Below, piece by piece: positions 31,194-44,077 of a stretch of DNA of 64,000 bases. Source of the stretch: Streptomyces ochraceiscleroticus (lineage in GTDB: Bacteria; Actinomycetota; Actinomycetes; Streptomycetales; Streptomycetaceae); assembly GCF_000720485.1 (NCBI RefSeq), contig NZ_JOAX01000002.1:402931-466930 (forward strand), given 5' to 3'. Within the stretch, counting starts at the first letter, position 1. Each line of letters opens with the position of its first letter. Below the pieces are notes generated by a model. That model saw only the letters and a program-made list of their open reading frames with translations. It was not told the DNA's origin and searched no databases. Position numbers and translations under genes: made by a program.

Positions 31194-33428
31194 GTGCCGG
31201 AGAACGCAACACCGGAGACCCCAGCGCAGACCGCGGTGGAAGCCGCGGTCGCGGCCGAGGTGACCGCTGCGGGTATTGCGCGCCTGGCCGGCGTGGGCCG
31301 GGCCGCGGTCAGCAACTGGCGCCGCCGGCACGCCGACTTCCCCAGGCCCGTAGGGGGGACGGAGGCCAGCCCCGCCTTCGCGCTGACCGCCGTCGAGCAG
31401 TGGCTGCGCGATCAGGGCAAGCTCGCCGAAGTGCCGCTGCGCGAGCGGGTCTGGCAGCAGGTCACGGGCCACCCGGCCGGCGCCGCCACGGCCCTGCGGC
31501 ACGTCGGAGCCGTCCTCCTCCTCGTCCGCGACCGCCCCGCCGTCTGGCGCGGACTCGCCCGGGCCGATGACGACGCCGAGCTGACCGGCCTGCTGCCGCC
31601 CGCGCTCGACGCCGTCCTCACCGCCCGCCTCGGCCCCGCCCACCCCGTCACGGGCCTCACCCGCGAGACCCTCGCCCCGTCCAGCGCCCTCGTCCGGGCG
31701 GCCGCCGAGCTCGCCGAGGACGCGGAAGGCGCTCCGTATGCGTACGAGTTCCTGCTCGGCCGCCATCTGGACGCCAACCCCCGGCAGTACACCCTCACCC
31801 CGCCTGGTCTCGCCGCCCTCATGGCCGAGCTGGCCGGTCCCGCCGCCGCCGTCCTGGACCCCGCCGCCGGCACCGGCACCTTGCTGTACCCCGCGCAGGA
31901 GCCGGCCCCCGCGCAAGCGCCCAACGCCAAGGACGGACCCAAGGAAGAGGGGAGCGCCAAGGAAAGGGCGAAGGGAGAAGGAGAGAGGGGAGGAGAAGGG
32001 GACGGCCCGGATCCTCAGGCGCGGCCGGGGCCCGCCGCGGTCTACGGGCAGGAGGCCGACGCCGATCTCGCCGCGCTCACCGCACTGCGCCTGGCCCTGC
32101 GTTCGCCGGGGACCCAGGTCCGGATCCAGGCCGCCGACACCCTGCGCGACGACGCCTTCCCCGACCTCGAGGTCGACGCCGTCCTGACTCACCCGCCCTT
32201 CAATGAGCGCAACTGGGGCCACGACACCCTGGCCTACGACCCCCGCTGGGAGTACGGCTTCCCGGCCCGTACGGAATCGGAGCTGGCCTGGGTCCAGCAC
32301 GCGCTGGCCCGCCTCAAGACCGGCGGCACGGCCGTCCTGCTCATGCCGCCCGCCGCCGCCTCCCGCCGCTCCGGCCGCCGGATCCGCGCCGACCTGCTGC
32401 GCCGCGGCGCGCTGCGGGCCGTCATCGCGCTGCCCGCCGGCGCCGCCCCGCCGTACGGCATCCCGCTGCACCTGTGGGTGCTGCACCGGCCGGGCAGCGC
32501 CCCGCCGCCCGCCCCCCACCTCCTGGTCGTCGACACCGCCGAACTGGCCCCGGGCGGCCGGGACAAGCTCGACTGGCAGACCGTGCGCGCCACCGTCCTG
32601 GACGCCTGGCGGACCTTCGACCACGAGGGCGGCATCGAGGAACGGCCGGGCGTGCGGCGCTCGCTGGCCGCCATCGACCTGCTGGACGACGACGTCGACC
32701 TCGCCCCGGCCCGGCACCTCCCACCCCCCGCGGCGGGCGGCGGCCCCGCCGAACTGGCCCGCGCGCACGAGGAGCTGACCGCCGCCCTCGCCCGTACCAC
32801 CGATCTCGCGCCGGTCCCCGCGTCCGCCGGGCGGGAGGCGCCCGCCCGCTGGCCGCTGACCACCGTCGGCGAGCTGGCCCGGGCCGGCGCGCTGGTGCTG
32901 CGGGCCGGCGGGCCCGGCACCGCCGCCCTGGGAGAGGGCCCCGTCCAGCTCACCGAGCACGACGTCATCGGCGGCACACCGCCGTCCGGCACCCTTCCCG
33001 AACCGGCCACCGGGGACGCCCCCGAAGAGCCCGTCCTGCTCCAGGCCGGCGACGTCGTCGTGCCGGTCCTGGGCGGCGGGGCCATCGCCCGGGTCGTCGA
33101 TGCCGCCACCGAGGGCGCAGCGCTCGGCCGCAACCTCTTCCTGCTGCGGCCGGACCCGGCCGCGCTGGACCCCTGGTTCCTCGCCGGGTTCCTGCGCGGC
33201 ACCGCCAACAACCGCCAGGCCAGCAGCTACGCCTCCACCGCCACCCGGCTCGACGTCCGTCGCCTCCAACTCCCCCGGCTCCCCCCGGCCGAGCAGCGCG
33301 AATACGGCGAACGCTTCCGGGCGCTCGCCGCCTTCGAGGAAGCGCTCCGCGAATCGGCCCGGTTGGGCGAGCGCTTGGCGCAGGGCCTGTACGACGGGCT
33401 GACGGACGGGTCCATACCGCCGGGGTGA
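31194..33428 (+). CDS. HsdM/HsdS-like fusion protein with an altered N6-methylase motif
   Basis: A 744-aa protein. An N-terminal HTH-like segment (AGIARLAGVGRAAVSNWRRRHADFP) precedes a type I methylase core. Motif I is VLDPAAGTGTLLYPA (about 219-233). Motif IV reads LTHPPFNERNWG, with His333 where N6-adenine methylases have Asn/Asp/Ser. A charged insert lies between the two. The C-terminal part (about 550-740) resembles a half HsdS (GDVVVPVLGGGAIARVV, RLQLPRLPPAEQREYGERFRAL). No hsdR is nearby. Methylation is doubtful; a regulatory DNA-binding role is possible. GTG 31194 has GGGAG upstream. Confidence 0.75.
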   Translation: MPENATPETPAQTAVEAAVAAEVTAAGIARLAGVGRAAVSNWRRRHADFPRPVGGTEASPAFALTAVEQWLRDQGKLAEVPLRERVWQQVTGHPAGAATALRHVGAVLLLVRDRPAVWRGLARADDDAELTGLLPPALDAVLTARLGPAHPVTGLTRETLAPSSALVRAAAELAEDAEGAPYAYEFLLGRHLDANPRQYTLTPPGLAALMAELAGPAAAVLDPAAGTGTLLYPAQEPAPAQAPNAKDGPKEEGSAKERAKGEGERGGEGDGPDPQARPGPAAVYGQEADADLAALTALRLALRSPGTQVRIQAADTLRDDAFPDLEVDAVLTHPPFNERNWGHDTLAYDPRWEYGFPARTESELAWVQHALARLKTGGTAVLLMPPAAASRRSGRRIRADLLRRGALRAVIALPAGAAPPYGIPLHLWVLHRPGSAPPPAPHLLVVDTAELAPGGRDKLDWQTVRATVLDAWRTFDHEGGIEERPGVRRSLAAIDLLDDDVDLAPARHLPPPAAGGGPAELARAHEELTAALARTTDLAPVPASAGREAPARWPLTTVGELARAGALVLRAGGPGTAALGEGPVQLTEHDVIGGTPPSGTLPEPATGDAPEEPVLLQAGDVVVPVLGGGAIARVVDAATEGAALGRNLFLLRPDPAALDPWFLAGFLRGTANNRQASSYASTATRLDVRRLQLPRLPPAEQREYGERFRALAAFEEALRESARLGERLAQGLYDGLTDGSIPPG

Positions 33429-33654
33429 CCGGCGCGGAGAGGCCGGTCACCCGCCGGGGCCGGTGACCGGCGAGGGCTCGTGGGGCCATCGGGCGGTTGT
33501 CGGTCTGTGCGGTCGGTGCCGGTGCGGCCGGAGCGTGCTGTGGCGGTTGTGACCGGACCGGGATGTGAGTCCGTACAACCCAGACGGTGTTGTCAGTGTC
33601 GGTATATACGTTCGAAAAAAACCGCCACGACGGCCATACCGACCAGGAGCAGCA

Positions 33655-34389
33655 ATGCACGGCCCCGCCGCCCCGGCTCCGCCACCGCCGCCCCGCCCCG
33701 CCAAGCCGGGCACGGTCGTGCTGCTGCGGGTGGTCTTCGTGGCGATCGCCGTGCTCAGCATCGGGATGCTCGCCTGGGTGACGTTGCTGCGCGCCGCGCT
33801 GGTGCACCGGCGGCCGGTGGGCTGGTGGATCTTTGGAGTGGACGCGGCGCTGGCCATCCCGCTGATGGCCGTGGTCGGTTCGGTGCCCGAGAGCGACTGG
33901 CGCGGGGACGTTGCGCTGGCCCTGATCCTGCTGCAGATGGCGGGTGCCGTGGCGTACTACCTCGTGGTCGACATCCGTGCCCGTGCCCGTGCGCTCGCGA
34001 GGTACCCGGCCGGCTACGGCCGGACCGCCCAGCCGTACGGGGCCGCTGCGTTCGGAGTCCCCGCGTACGGAGCCCCGGGGGCTCCGGCCGGATACGCAGG
34101 AGGGGCGGTGTACGAGCAGGGCACGATGCCCGGTGCGCCGCCGGGTCCGGGGCCGGGGTCGGGGCCGGGCCCGTACGACTCCCTGCCGAACCCGTACGCC
34201 GCTCCCGCGCCCACCCCCGCGGGTCCGCAGTCGCCGCATGCGCAACCGGCGTTGGCACAACCGCCTTTGGCGCAGCCGCGGCCGCAGCGTATTGAGCGGG
34301 TGCGGGCCGAGCTGGATGAGCTCAGCGAGTACCTCCGCCGGGGTGAGGGCGCCGGGGGCGAGGGCCGGCGTGAGGAGGAAGGGCGGTGA
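33655..34389 (+). CDS. Proline-rich membrane protein coupled to a Ser/Thr kinase
   Basis: A 244-aa protein of unknown function. A Pro-rich start leads into three hydrophobic segments (about residues 18-105), then a Pro/Gly/Tyr-rich cytoplasmic region, ending in RIERVRAELDELSEYLRR. ATG 33655 has AGGAG 6 nt upstream. Its stop overlaps the kinase start (GTGA), so the two are translationally coupled and this protein is a plausible partner or substrate of the kinase. Confidence 0.65.
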   Translation: MHGPAAPAPPPPPRPAKPGTVVLLRVVFVAIAVLSIGMLAWVTLLRAALVHRRPVGWWIFGVDAALAIPLMAVVGSVPESDWRGDVALALILLQMAGAVAYYLVVDIRARARALARYPAGYGRTAQPYGAAAFGVPAYGAPGAPAGYAGGAVYEQGTMPGAPPGPGPGSGPGPYDSLPNPYAAPAPTPAGPQSPHAQPALAQPPLAQPRPQRIERVRAELDELSEYLRRGEGAGGEGRREEEGR

Positions 34390-36167
34390 ACGGCAGAGTC
34401 ATCGCCGAGCGGTACGAACTCTCCGCACTGCTCGGCCAGGGCGGCATGGGCCAGGTGTGGATCGCGTACGACCGGCGCCTGGACCGCCGGGTCGGCGTCA
34501 AGCTGCTCCGCCCCGACCGGCTGGCCGGCGCGCCCGACGCGGAGGAGCTGCGCCACCGCTTCGCGCGCGAGTGCCGGGTGACCGCGCAGGTGGATCACCC
34601 CGGCCTGGTCACCGTGCACGACGCGGGCAGCGACGGGGACGACCTCTTCCTGGTCATGCAGTACGTCGAGGGGGCCGACCTCGCCGACCACCTCGCCGAG
34701 CACGACCCCTACCCCTGGACCTGGGCCGTGTGCGTGGCGGCGCAGCTGTGCGCGGTACTGGCGTCCGTGCACGCGGTGCCGATCGTGCACCGCGACCTCA
34801 AGCCGCGGAACGTCATGGTCAAGGCGGACGGCACGGTCACCGTCCTGGACCTCGGCATCGCCTCCGCGCTGGACACCGACACCACACGCCTCACCCACAC
34901 CGGCTCGCCCATCGGCAGCCCCGCCTACATGGCGCCCGAGCAGGCCATGGGCGGGACGGTCGGCCCGTACACCGACCTGTACGCGCTCGGCGTGCTGCTG
35001 CACGAACTGCTCAGCGGGTCCGTGCCGTTCGCCGGGTCGACGGCGCTGGGCGTGCTGCACCGGCATCTGTACGAGATGCCGGTGCCGGTCCGGCAGCTGC
35101 GCCCCGACGTGCCCGAGGCGCTGGAAGCGCTGGTGCTTCGGCTGCTGGCCAAGGACCCCGAACACCGCCCTGCCGACGCGCAGGAGGTGTACCAGGCGCT
35201 GGCCCCCCTGCTCCCGCACGCCGGCTCCGGAAGAGGGGGAGCGGGGACGGGGGCGCCCATGGATCCGACCCGGCCGTTTCTGCTGCCGCACGCCCCGTGG
35301 CCGCGCCGCGCGGCACCGCCGGCCGCCACGGCGCCTACGGTGACGGCCGTACCGGTGGCGGCAGCGGTACCGATGACGGTTGGACCGGTGGCGGCGGGGC
35401 CGGTGGCTGAGGTGCGGGCACCGGCTGCACCGCCCGTGCCCGTACAAGCCGTGCCCGCACCGCCCGTACCCGTACCGGCCGTTGCCGTATCGCAGGTGCC
35501 CGCCGCGTCAGTGCCCGGGCCCGTGTCCGTGCCGCCGGGGACGGACCCTCGTACGCCGATCTCTGTGCCGTCCTCCACGCCCATGTCCACGCCCGCCCCC
35601 ACCCCCCTCGGGCTGGACGTCGCGGCTGCTGTGGAGGAGGTCAAACGGTTGCTGGACCACGGGCGGATCACGCAGGCCGTCGACATCCTGGGTGGCATCC
35701 TGCCGGCCGCCGCCGCGCGGCACGGCGAGCACTCGCCGGTCGTGCGTACGCTGCGCAAGCAGTACGCGGCCACGCTGATGGACGACGGGCAGTACCGGCG
35801 AGCGCTGCCGGAACTGCGGCTGCTGGTCGAGGAGTTCGCGCGCGGGTCCGGTCCGCGGGCGGCCCGCCAGGCGCTCCAGTTCCGTTTCGAGGCGGCGCAG
35901 TGCCTGGAGCAGCTCGGCGAGGCCGCGGCGGCCCTGGAGGAGTACCGCACGCTGCTGCCGCACTTCGAGGCGGCTTCCGACGACCCGGTACGACCGCTGG
36001 AGATACGGCGTTCCATCGGCCACTTGCTGCTCGCGCTGGGCGAGCGCGGTGCGGCGCAGGAGACGCTGGCCCGGCTGCTGTACGACGCGGAGCGGGTGCA
36101 CGGCGCGCATCACGCCTTTCCCGCGGAGGTGCGTCGGACGCTGGAGTGGCTGGCCCGCGTCCGCTGA
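34386..36167 (+). CDS. Soluble Ser/Thr protein kinase with a TPR-like C-terminus
   Basis: A 593-aa Hanks-type kinase. It has the glycine loop LGQGGMGQV, Lys39 in VGVKLL, HRDLKPRN (135-142), DLG at 155-157 in place of DFG, and the activation end YMAPEQ. A Pro/Val linker (about 300-405) joins a helical C-terminal half (about 415-593) with TPR-like repeats (ARQALQFRFEAAQCLEQLGEAAAALEEYRTLL). There is no transmembrane helix; the partner gene upstream supplies one. Targets are unknown. Confidence 0.85.
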   Translation: MNGRVIAERYELSALLGQGGMGQVWIAYDRRLDRRVGVKLLRPDRLAGAPDAEELRHRFARECRVTAQVDHPGLVTVHDAGSDGDDLFLVMQYVEGADLADHLAEHDPYPWTWAVCVAAQLCAVLASVHAVPIVHRDLKPRNVMVKADGTVTVLDLGIASALDTDTTRLTHTGSPIGSPAYMAPEQAMGGTVGPYTDLYALGVLLHELLSGSVPFAGSTALGVLHRHLYEMPVPVRQLRPDVPEALEALVLRLLAKDPEHRPADAQEVYQALAPLLPHAGSGRGGAGTGAPMDPTRPFLLPHAPWPRRAAPPAATAPTVTAVPVAAAVPMTVGPVAAGPVAEVRAPAAPPVPVQAVPAPPVPVPAVAVSQVPAASVPGPVSVPPGTDPRTPISVPSSTPMSTPAPTPLGLDVAAAVEEVKRLLDHGRITQAVDILGGILPAAAARHGEHSPVVRTLRKQYAATLMDDGQYRRALPELRLLVEEFARGSGPRAARQALQFRFEAAQCLEQLGEAAAALEEYRTLLPHFEAASDDPVRPLEIRRSIGHLLLALGERGAAQETLARLLYDAERVHGAHHAFPAEVRRTLEWLARVR

Positions 36168-36374
36168 ACGGTCGCCCCCGCCGCGGCCCGCCGCTCCGGA
36201 GCAGCCGACCCCGCCGCCTCCTGGGTACGAAACACAAAAGTGCCGCAATCGTTGGTCGAATTGCTGGTCCGCGCCGCGCGGACTCCATACCATCGATCAA
36301 CGCCAGGACTGATACGCCCGCGAGGTGCTGTGGAAGGCCCCCGCTGTCGTTCATGATCTTCGCCGGGAGGCCGA

Positions 36375-37004
36375 ATGCTCCGCCGTAGGACTGCGCTCTC
36401 CGTTTCCGCCGCCGTGATCGTGGCGGCCCCGCTCCTGTCCGCCTGCGGCAGTGACGCGCACCCAGGTGCCGCGGCCGTCGTGGGAGGCGAGCGGATCACC
36501 GTGGCGCAGCTCCAGGCGCGGGTGAAGAACGTCCGTACCGCCCAGGAAGGCGCCCCGCAGGGCGCGCAGCTCATCGAGAACACCGGCCGGCTCAGCCTGG
36601 CCACGCTCAACAGCATGATCTTCGACCGCGTACTGGCGTGCAGCGCGAAGGACGCCGGCGTCGAGGCCAGCCGTTCCGACGTGCAGAAGTGGCGGTCCGC
36701 TGCGGAGCGGCGGGCCGGTGGCGCCGACCGGCTGAAGGCGATGTGGCTGCAGCAGGCCATCGCGCCGGGCGAGATCGACGGCGTGGTGCGCAACCAGATC
36801 CTGATGGACGGGATCGCGAAGAAGCTGGGTGTGAACCGCCAGTCGCCGCAGGGGCAGCAGCAGCTTGCCCAGGCGCTGGCCAAGACCTCGCGCGACCTCG
36901 GGATCGATGTGAACCCGCGCTTCGGCAAGTGGGACGACCGCCAGGTCATGCTCGGCGAGGCGAAGACCCCGTGGGTGCGGACGGAGCAGAAGCAGCAGGT
37001 GTGA
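36375..37004 (+). CDS. SurA N-terminal-like lipoprotein
   Basis: A 209-aa lipoprotein. The signal peptide ends LLSAC with Cys24. The mature part is helical with AAVVGGERITVAQLQARV near its start, as in the N-terminal chaperone domain of SurA/PrsA. No PPIase domain is present. It lies upstream of mazG and the P450. A role in folding exported proteins is inference. Confidence 0.72.
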   Translation: MLRRRTALSVSAAVIVAAPLLSACGSDAHPGAAAVVGGERITVAQLQARVKNVRTAQEGAPQGAQLIENTGRLSLATLNSMIFDRVLACSAKDAGVEASRSDVQKWRSAAERRAGGADRLKAMWLQQAIAPGEIDGVVRNQILMDGIAKKLGVNRQSPQGQQQLAQALAKTSRDLGIDVNPRFGKWDDRQVMLGEAKTPWVRTEQKQQV

Positions 37005-37107
37005 CGCCGGGGCGGCAGGCAGGCGGGGCCCGCCCCGGACGGGGCGCCGTCCGGCGTGGGCCTGGCCTGCCGCCCGGCAAGCCACCCCCGTGCGTTACGT
37101 TCGACGG

Positions 37108-38070
37108 GTGAACGCTTCCGCCACCGGCCGCCTGGTCCTGCTCACCACCAGCCACCGGGTCGCACCCGGCCTGCTGTCCTGGCCCGCGTGGCAGACGCTG
37201 CGCGGCGCCGACCGTGTGCTGTGCACCGACCCGGACCACCCGCAGTTGCCGTACCTCGCCGAGGCGGGCATCGCCGTCGAGATCGCGGAGCCCACCGCCC
37301 GTGAGCTGGTCGACCACTGCGTGACCGGCGGCCGTACGGCGGTCGTACTGACCTCCGCCGACGGCGAGAGCGCGCTGACCGACGGGCTCGCCCGGCTCGC
37401 CGGGTCGGGCCGGGAGGCGATGCCCGACCTGGAGCTGCTGCCCGGTTCGTACGATCTGCCGGGTGCCCGGCTGCTGGACCTCGTACAGGTCATGGACCAG
37501 ATCCGCGTCGCCTGTCCGTGGAGCGGCATCCGGACGCACGAGGACCTGGCGAAGTACGGCCTGGAGGAGGCGTACGAGCTGGTCGAGGCGATCGAGGAGG
37601 GGGACCGGGAGGCGCTCGCCGAGGAGCTGGGCGACGTACTGCTCCAGGTCGTCTTCCACTCCCGGATCGCCCAGGACGACCCCGACGAGCCGTTCTCCAT
37701 CGACGACGTCGCGGGTGTCATCGTCGACAAGCTGATTCATCGCCATCCGCATGTCTTCGGTGACGAGGAGGCGGCGACGCCGGAGGACGTCAGGGCGCAC
37801 TGGCTGCGGACCAAGGCCGTCGAGAAGCAGCGCGAGTCGGTGACGGAGGGCGTACCGCTGGGGCAGCCGGCCCTGGCGCTGGCCGCGAAGCTGGCCTCCC
37901 GGGCCCGTACGGCCGGCCTCGACGTGCCGGTCGCGGGCGAGGGCATCGGCTACGAGCTGCTGGCGCTGGCGGTGCGGGCCCAGGCGGAGGGCACCGACCC
38001 GGAGACGGCGCTGCGGGCTGCGGCGCGGACGTACCGGGACGCGATTGTGGCGGCGGAGCGGGCGGGGTAG
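37108..38070 (+). CDS. mazG: Nucleoside triphosphate pyrophosphohydrolase MazG
   Basis: A 320-aa protein. The N-terminal 100 residues resemble a reduced tetrapyrrole-methylase-like domain (GRLVLLTTSHRVAPGLLSWPAW). The MazG domain follows, with CPWSGIRTHEDL, GLEEAYELVEAIEEGD and EELGDVLLQVVFHS, whose Glu/Asp cluster binds Mg. It cleaves non-canonical NTPs to NMP and PPi. GTG 37108 matches the start I recall for the family. TACGTT at 37096-37101 suggests a leaderless transcript. GTG 37090 is an alternative. Confidence 0.85.
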   Translation: MNASATGRLVLLTTSHRVAPGLLSWPAWQTLRGADRVLCTDPDHPQLPYLAEAGIAVEIAEPTARELVDHCVTGGRTAVVLTSADGESALTDGLARLAGSGREAMPDLELLPGSYDLPGARLLDLVQVMDQIRVACPWSGIRTHEDLAKYGLEEAYELVEAIEEGDREALAEELGDVLLQVVFHSRIAQDDPDEPFSIDDVAGVIVDKLIHRHPHVFGDEEAATPEDVRAHWLRTKAVEKQRESVTEGVPLGQPALALAAKLASRARTAGLDVPVAGEGIGYELLALAVRAQAEGTDPETALRAAARTYRDAIVAAERAG

Positions 38071-38072
38071 CT

Positions 38073-38120
38073 GTTTCCTGGCTGGGCCCCTCGTCCAGCA
38101 GTTTCCTGGCAGGGCCCCTC
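38073..38120 (+). repeat. Pair of 20-bp direct repeats after mazG
   Basis: GTTTCCTGGCTGGGCCCCTC (38073-38092) recurs at 38101-38120 with one change (T to A), a 28-bp period. It lies just after the mazG stop. No function is evident. Confidence 0.8.
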
Positions 38121-38274
38121 CCTCTCCCCATCCACCGGGAGTCCGGGTGGCCCCAAAAACACCCCCAGAGCCAACGATGAAAGCCCCTCCCCCACCTCCA
38201 CCGCACTACCCAAGACGCTACAGTCCGCCACTGACAGTCACCGGGGCCTGTGGACAACCGGATACGGTCGAGGG

Positions 38275-39624
38275 GTGTACGAACAGACCCCCGCCGCCCC
38301 CGTTCCCGCCTGCCCCGAACTCTTCACCTGGGAGTTCGCCGCCGACCCCTATCCCGCGTACGCGTGGCTGCGGGAGCACGCGCCGGTGCGCAGGACGGAG
38401 CTGCCCAGCGGGGTCGAGGCGTGGCTGGTCACCCGGTACGCGGACGCGCGCGAGGCGCTGGCCGACCCCCGGCTGTCGAAGAACCCGCAGCACCACAGCG
38501 AGGCCGCGCACGGCAAGGGCAAGGTCGGCATCCCCGGCGAACGCAGCGCCAACCTGATGACGCACCTCCTCAACATCGACCCGCCGGACCACACCCGGCT
38601 GCGCCGCCTCGTCTCCAAGGCGTTCACGCCGCGTACGGTGGCGCGCTTCGCGCCGCGCGTACAGGAGCTGACCGACCAGCTCATCGACGGCTTCGCCGAA
38701 CGCGGCGAGGCGGACCTCATCCACGAGTTCGCCTTCCCGCTCCCCATCTACGCGATCTGCGACCTGCTGGGCGTGCCCCGCGAGGACCAGGACGACTTCC
38801 GGGACTGGGCCGGGATGATGATCCGGCACGGGGGAGGGCCGCGCGGCGGGGTCGCCCGGTCCGTGAAGAAGATGCGCGCATATCTGGCCGATCTGATCCA
38901 CCGCAAGCGCGAGTCGCTGGCGGCCGAGGAGACCGAGGGCGAGGATCTGATCTCGGCCCTTATCCGGGCCTCCGACCACGGCGAGCACCTCACCGAGAAC
39001 GAGGCCGCGGCGATGGCCTTCATCCTTCTGTTCGCCGGGTTCGAAACGACCGTCAATCTCATCGGTAACGGCACCTATGCGCTGCTGCGCAACCCGGAGC
39101 AGCGGGCGCGGCTGCAGGCCGCGCTGGCCGCGGGCGACGAGGAGCTGCTCGCGACCGGCATCGAGGAACTGCTGCGCTACGACGGGCCGGTGGAGCTGGC
39201 GACCTGGCGGTTCGCGACGCAGGAGCTGACGATCGGCGGGCAGCGGATCGCCGCGGGCGACCCGGTACTGGTGGTACTGGCGGCCGCCGACCGGGACCCG
39301 GAGCGGTTCGACGCGCCGGACACCCTGGACCTCGGACGCCGCGACAACCAGCACCTCGGGTACGGGCACGGCATCCACTACTGCCTGGGCGCGCCGCTCG
39401 CCCGCCTCGAAGGCCGTACGGCGCTGGCGACCCTGCTGACCCGGCTGCCCGACCTCCGGCTCGCCGCCGACCCCGATGACCTGCGGTGGCGCGGCGGCCT
39501 CATCATGCGCGGGCTGCGGGCGCTGCCGGTGGGATTCACGCCGGAGAGCGCGCGGGAGGCATCGCGGGAGACGCCGTCCGGAGCTCCGGACGCCGCGCAG
39601 TCCGGCGCGCCAAAAGGCGCATAG
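38275..39624 (+). CDS. Cytochrome P450 (CYP107-like)
   Basis: A 449-aa P450 monooxygenase. It has the I-helix oxygen-binding motif FAGFETT, the K-helix EELLR and the haem loop LGYGHGIHYCLGAPLAR with the Cys ligand. This loop starts with Leu where Phe is usual. LLNIDPPDHTRLRRLV is typical of class I actinobacterial P450s. No ferredoxin gene is adjacent, so electrons must come from elsewhere. TACGGT at 38263-38268 places a transcription start near the GTG, suggesting leaderless mRNA. Confidence 0.88.
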   Translation: MYEQTPAAPVPACPELFTWEFAADPYPAYAWLREHAPVRRTELPSGVEAWLVTRYADAREALADPRLSKNPQHHSEAAHGKGKVGIPGERSANLMTHLLNIDPPDHTRLRRLVSKAFTPRTVARFAPRVQELTDQLIDGFAERGEADLIHEFAFPLPIYAICDLLGVPREDQDDFRDWAGMMIRHGGGPRGGVARSVKKMRAYLADLIHRKRESLAAEETEGEDLISALIRASDHGEHLTENEAAAMAFILLFAGFETTVNLIGNGTYALLRNPEQRARLQAALAAGDEELLATGIEELLRYDGPVELATWRFATQELTIGGQRIAAGDPVLVVLAAADRDPERFDAPDTLDLGRRDNQHLGYGHGIHYCLGAPLARLEGRTALATLLTRLPDLRLAADPDDLRWRGGLIMRGLRALPVGFTPESAREASRETPSGAPDAAQSGAPKGA

Positions 39625-39776
39625 CGGAACGTCTCGGGCGGTGCGCGCGCCGCTCCCCGACGGCCCGTCAGAAAGGGCATTCGCGTACGTACCGGAATGC
39701 GCCAAGGGCGCCGGGGTCGAGAAGAACTGACCCGGCGTCAGCAGCGTGATCTTCGCGTGATCTCCGCTACACCGGG

Positions 39777-39805
39777 TTGAGACCGGAGCGGGCCCCCGCT
39801 ACCTT
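39777..39805 (+). promoter_or_regulatory. Sigma-70-type promoter of the first rpf gene
   Basis: TTGAGA (39777-39782) and TACCTT (39800-39805) have an ideal 17-bp spacer, and the start codon is 39 nt downstream of the -10. This is the best consensus-like promoter I found in the window. Confidence 0.65.
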
Positions 39806-39844
39806 GCGTGCGACAACTCAAGCCGCCGCTCGAAAGGCACTCGC

Positions 39845-43527
<3,683 letters not shown>

Positions 43528-43644
43528 GTTCCGGCCTACGGGGGCTGATGGTCCCCACCTCCGTACGTCCCCGGCAGCGGTCCCGTACCGTTGCCGGGGA
43601 CGTACGTACGCCGTCGCGTACAGAGCACTCCAGGGGAGGCCACC

Positions 43645-44034
43645 GTGTTCCGCCGCAGCCGGCTCACCGGGCGCGCCGCGTTGCTCGTGCTCGTGCTGTG
43701 CTCGCTGGTCGTGGCCCTCGCGTATCCGATAAGGGCGTACGTCTCCCAGCGCTCGGACATCGCCGAGCAGCGCCGTGAGGCCGAGACGGCCCGCGAGGCG
43801 GTGCAGCGGCTGCGCCAGGAGAAGGCCCGCTGGCAGGACCCCGCCTACGTACGCCAGCAGGCCCGCCGCCACCTGCACTACGTGATGCCGGGCGAGACCG
43901 GCTACACCGTCGTGGACGGCACCGGCGCGAGCCGGCCGCGGGCCGGCCACAGTGCCGTGCAGCGCCCCTGGTACGAAGCCATCTGGTCCGGCCTGGACTC
44001 CGCCGACGCGCGCCACAGGGCCGTCGGGGGATGA
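43645..44034 (+). CDS. DivIC/FtsB-like septum formation initiator protein
   Basis: A 129-aa bitopic protein. A short basic N-terminus (FRRSRLTGR) precedes one transmembrane helix (about 10-32), then a coiled coil (AEQRREAETAREAVQRLRQEKARWQDP) and YVRQQARRHLHYVMPGETGY, the typical DivIC/FtsB motif. It joins FtsL and FtsQ in the divisome. GTG 43645 has GGGGAGG upstream. It follows eno, as is usual in actinobacteria. Confidence 0.87.
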   Translation: MFRRSRLTGRAALLVLVLCSLVVALAYPIRAYVSQRSDIAEQRREAETAREAVQRLRQEKARWQDPAYVRQQARRHLHYVMPGETGYTVVDGTGASRPRAGHSAVQRPWYEAIWSGLDSADARHRAVGG

Positions 44035-44077
44035 TGGGGCGGCCGACCGTTCAACCCTGACGACAAGAGAAGCCTGC

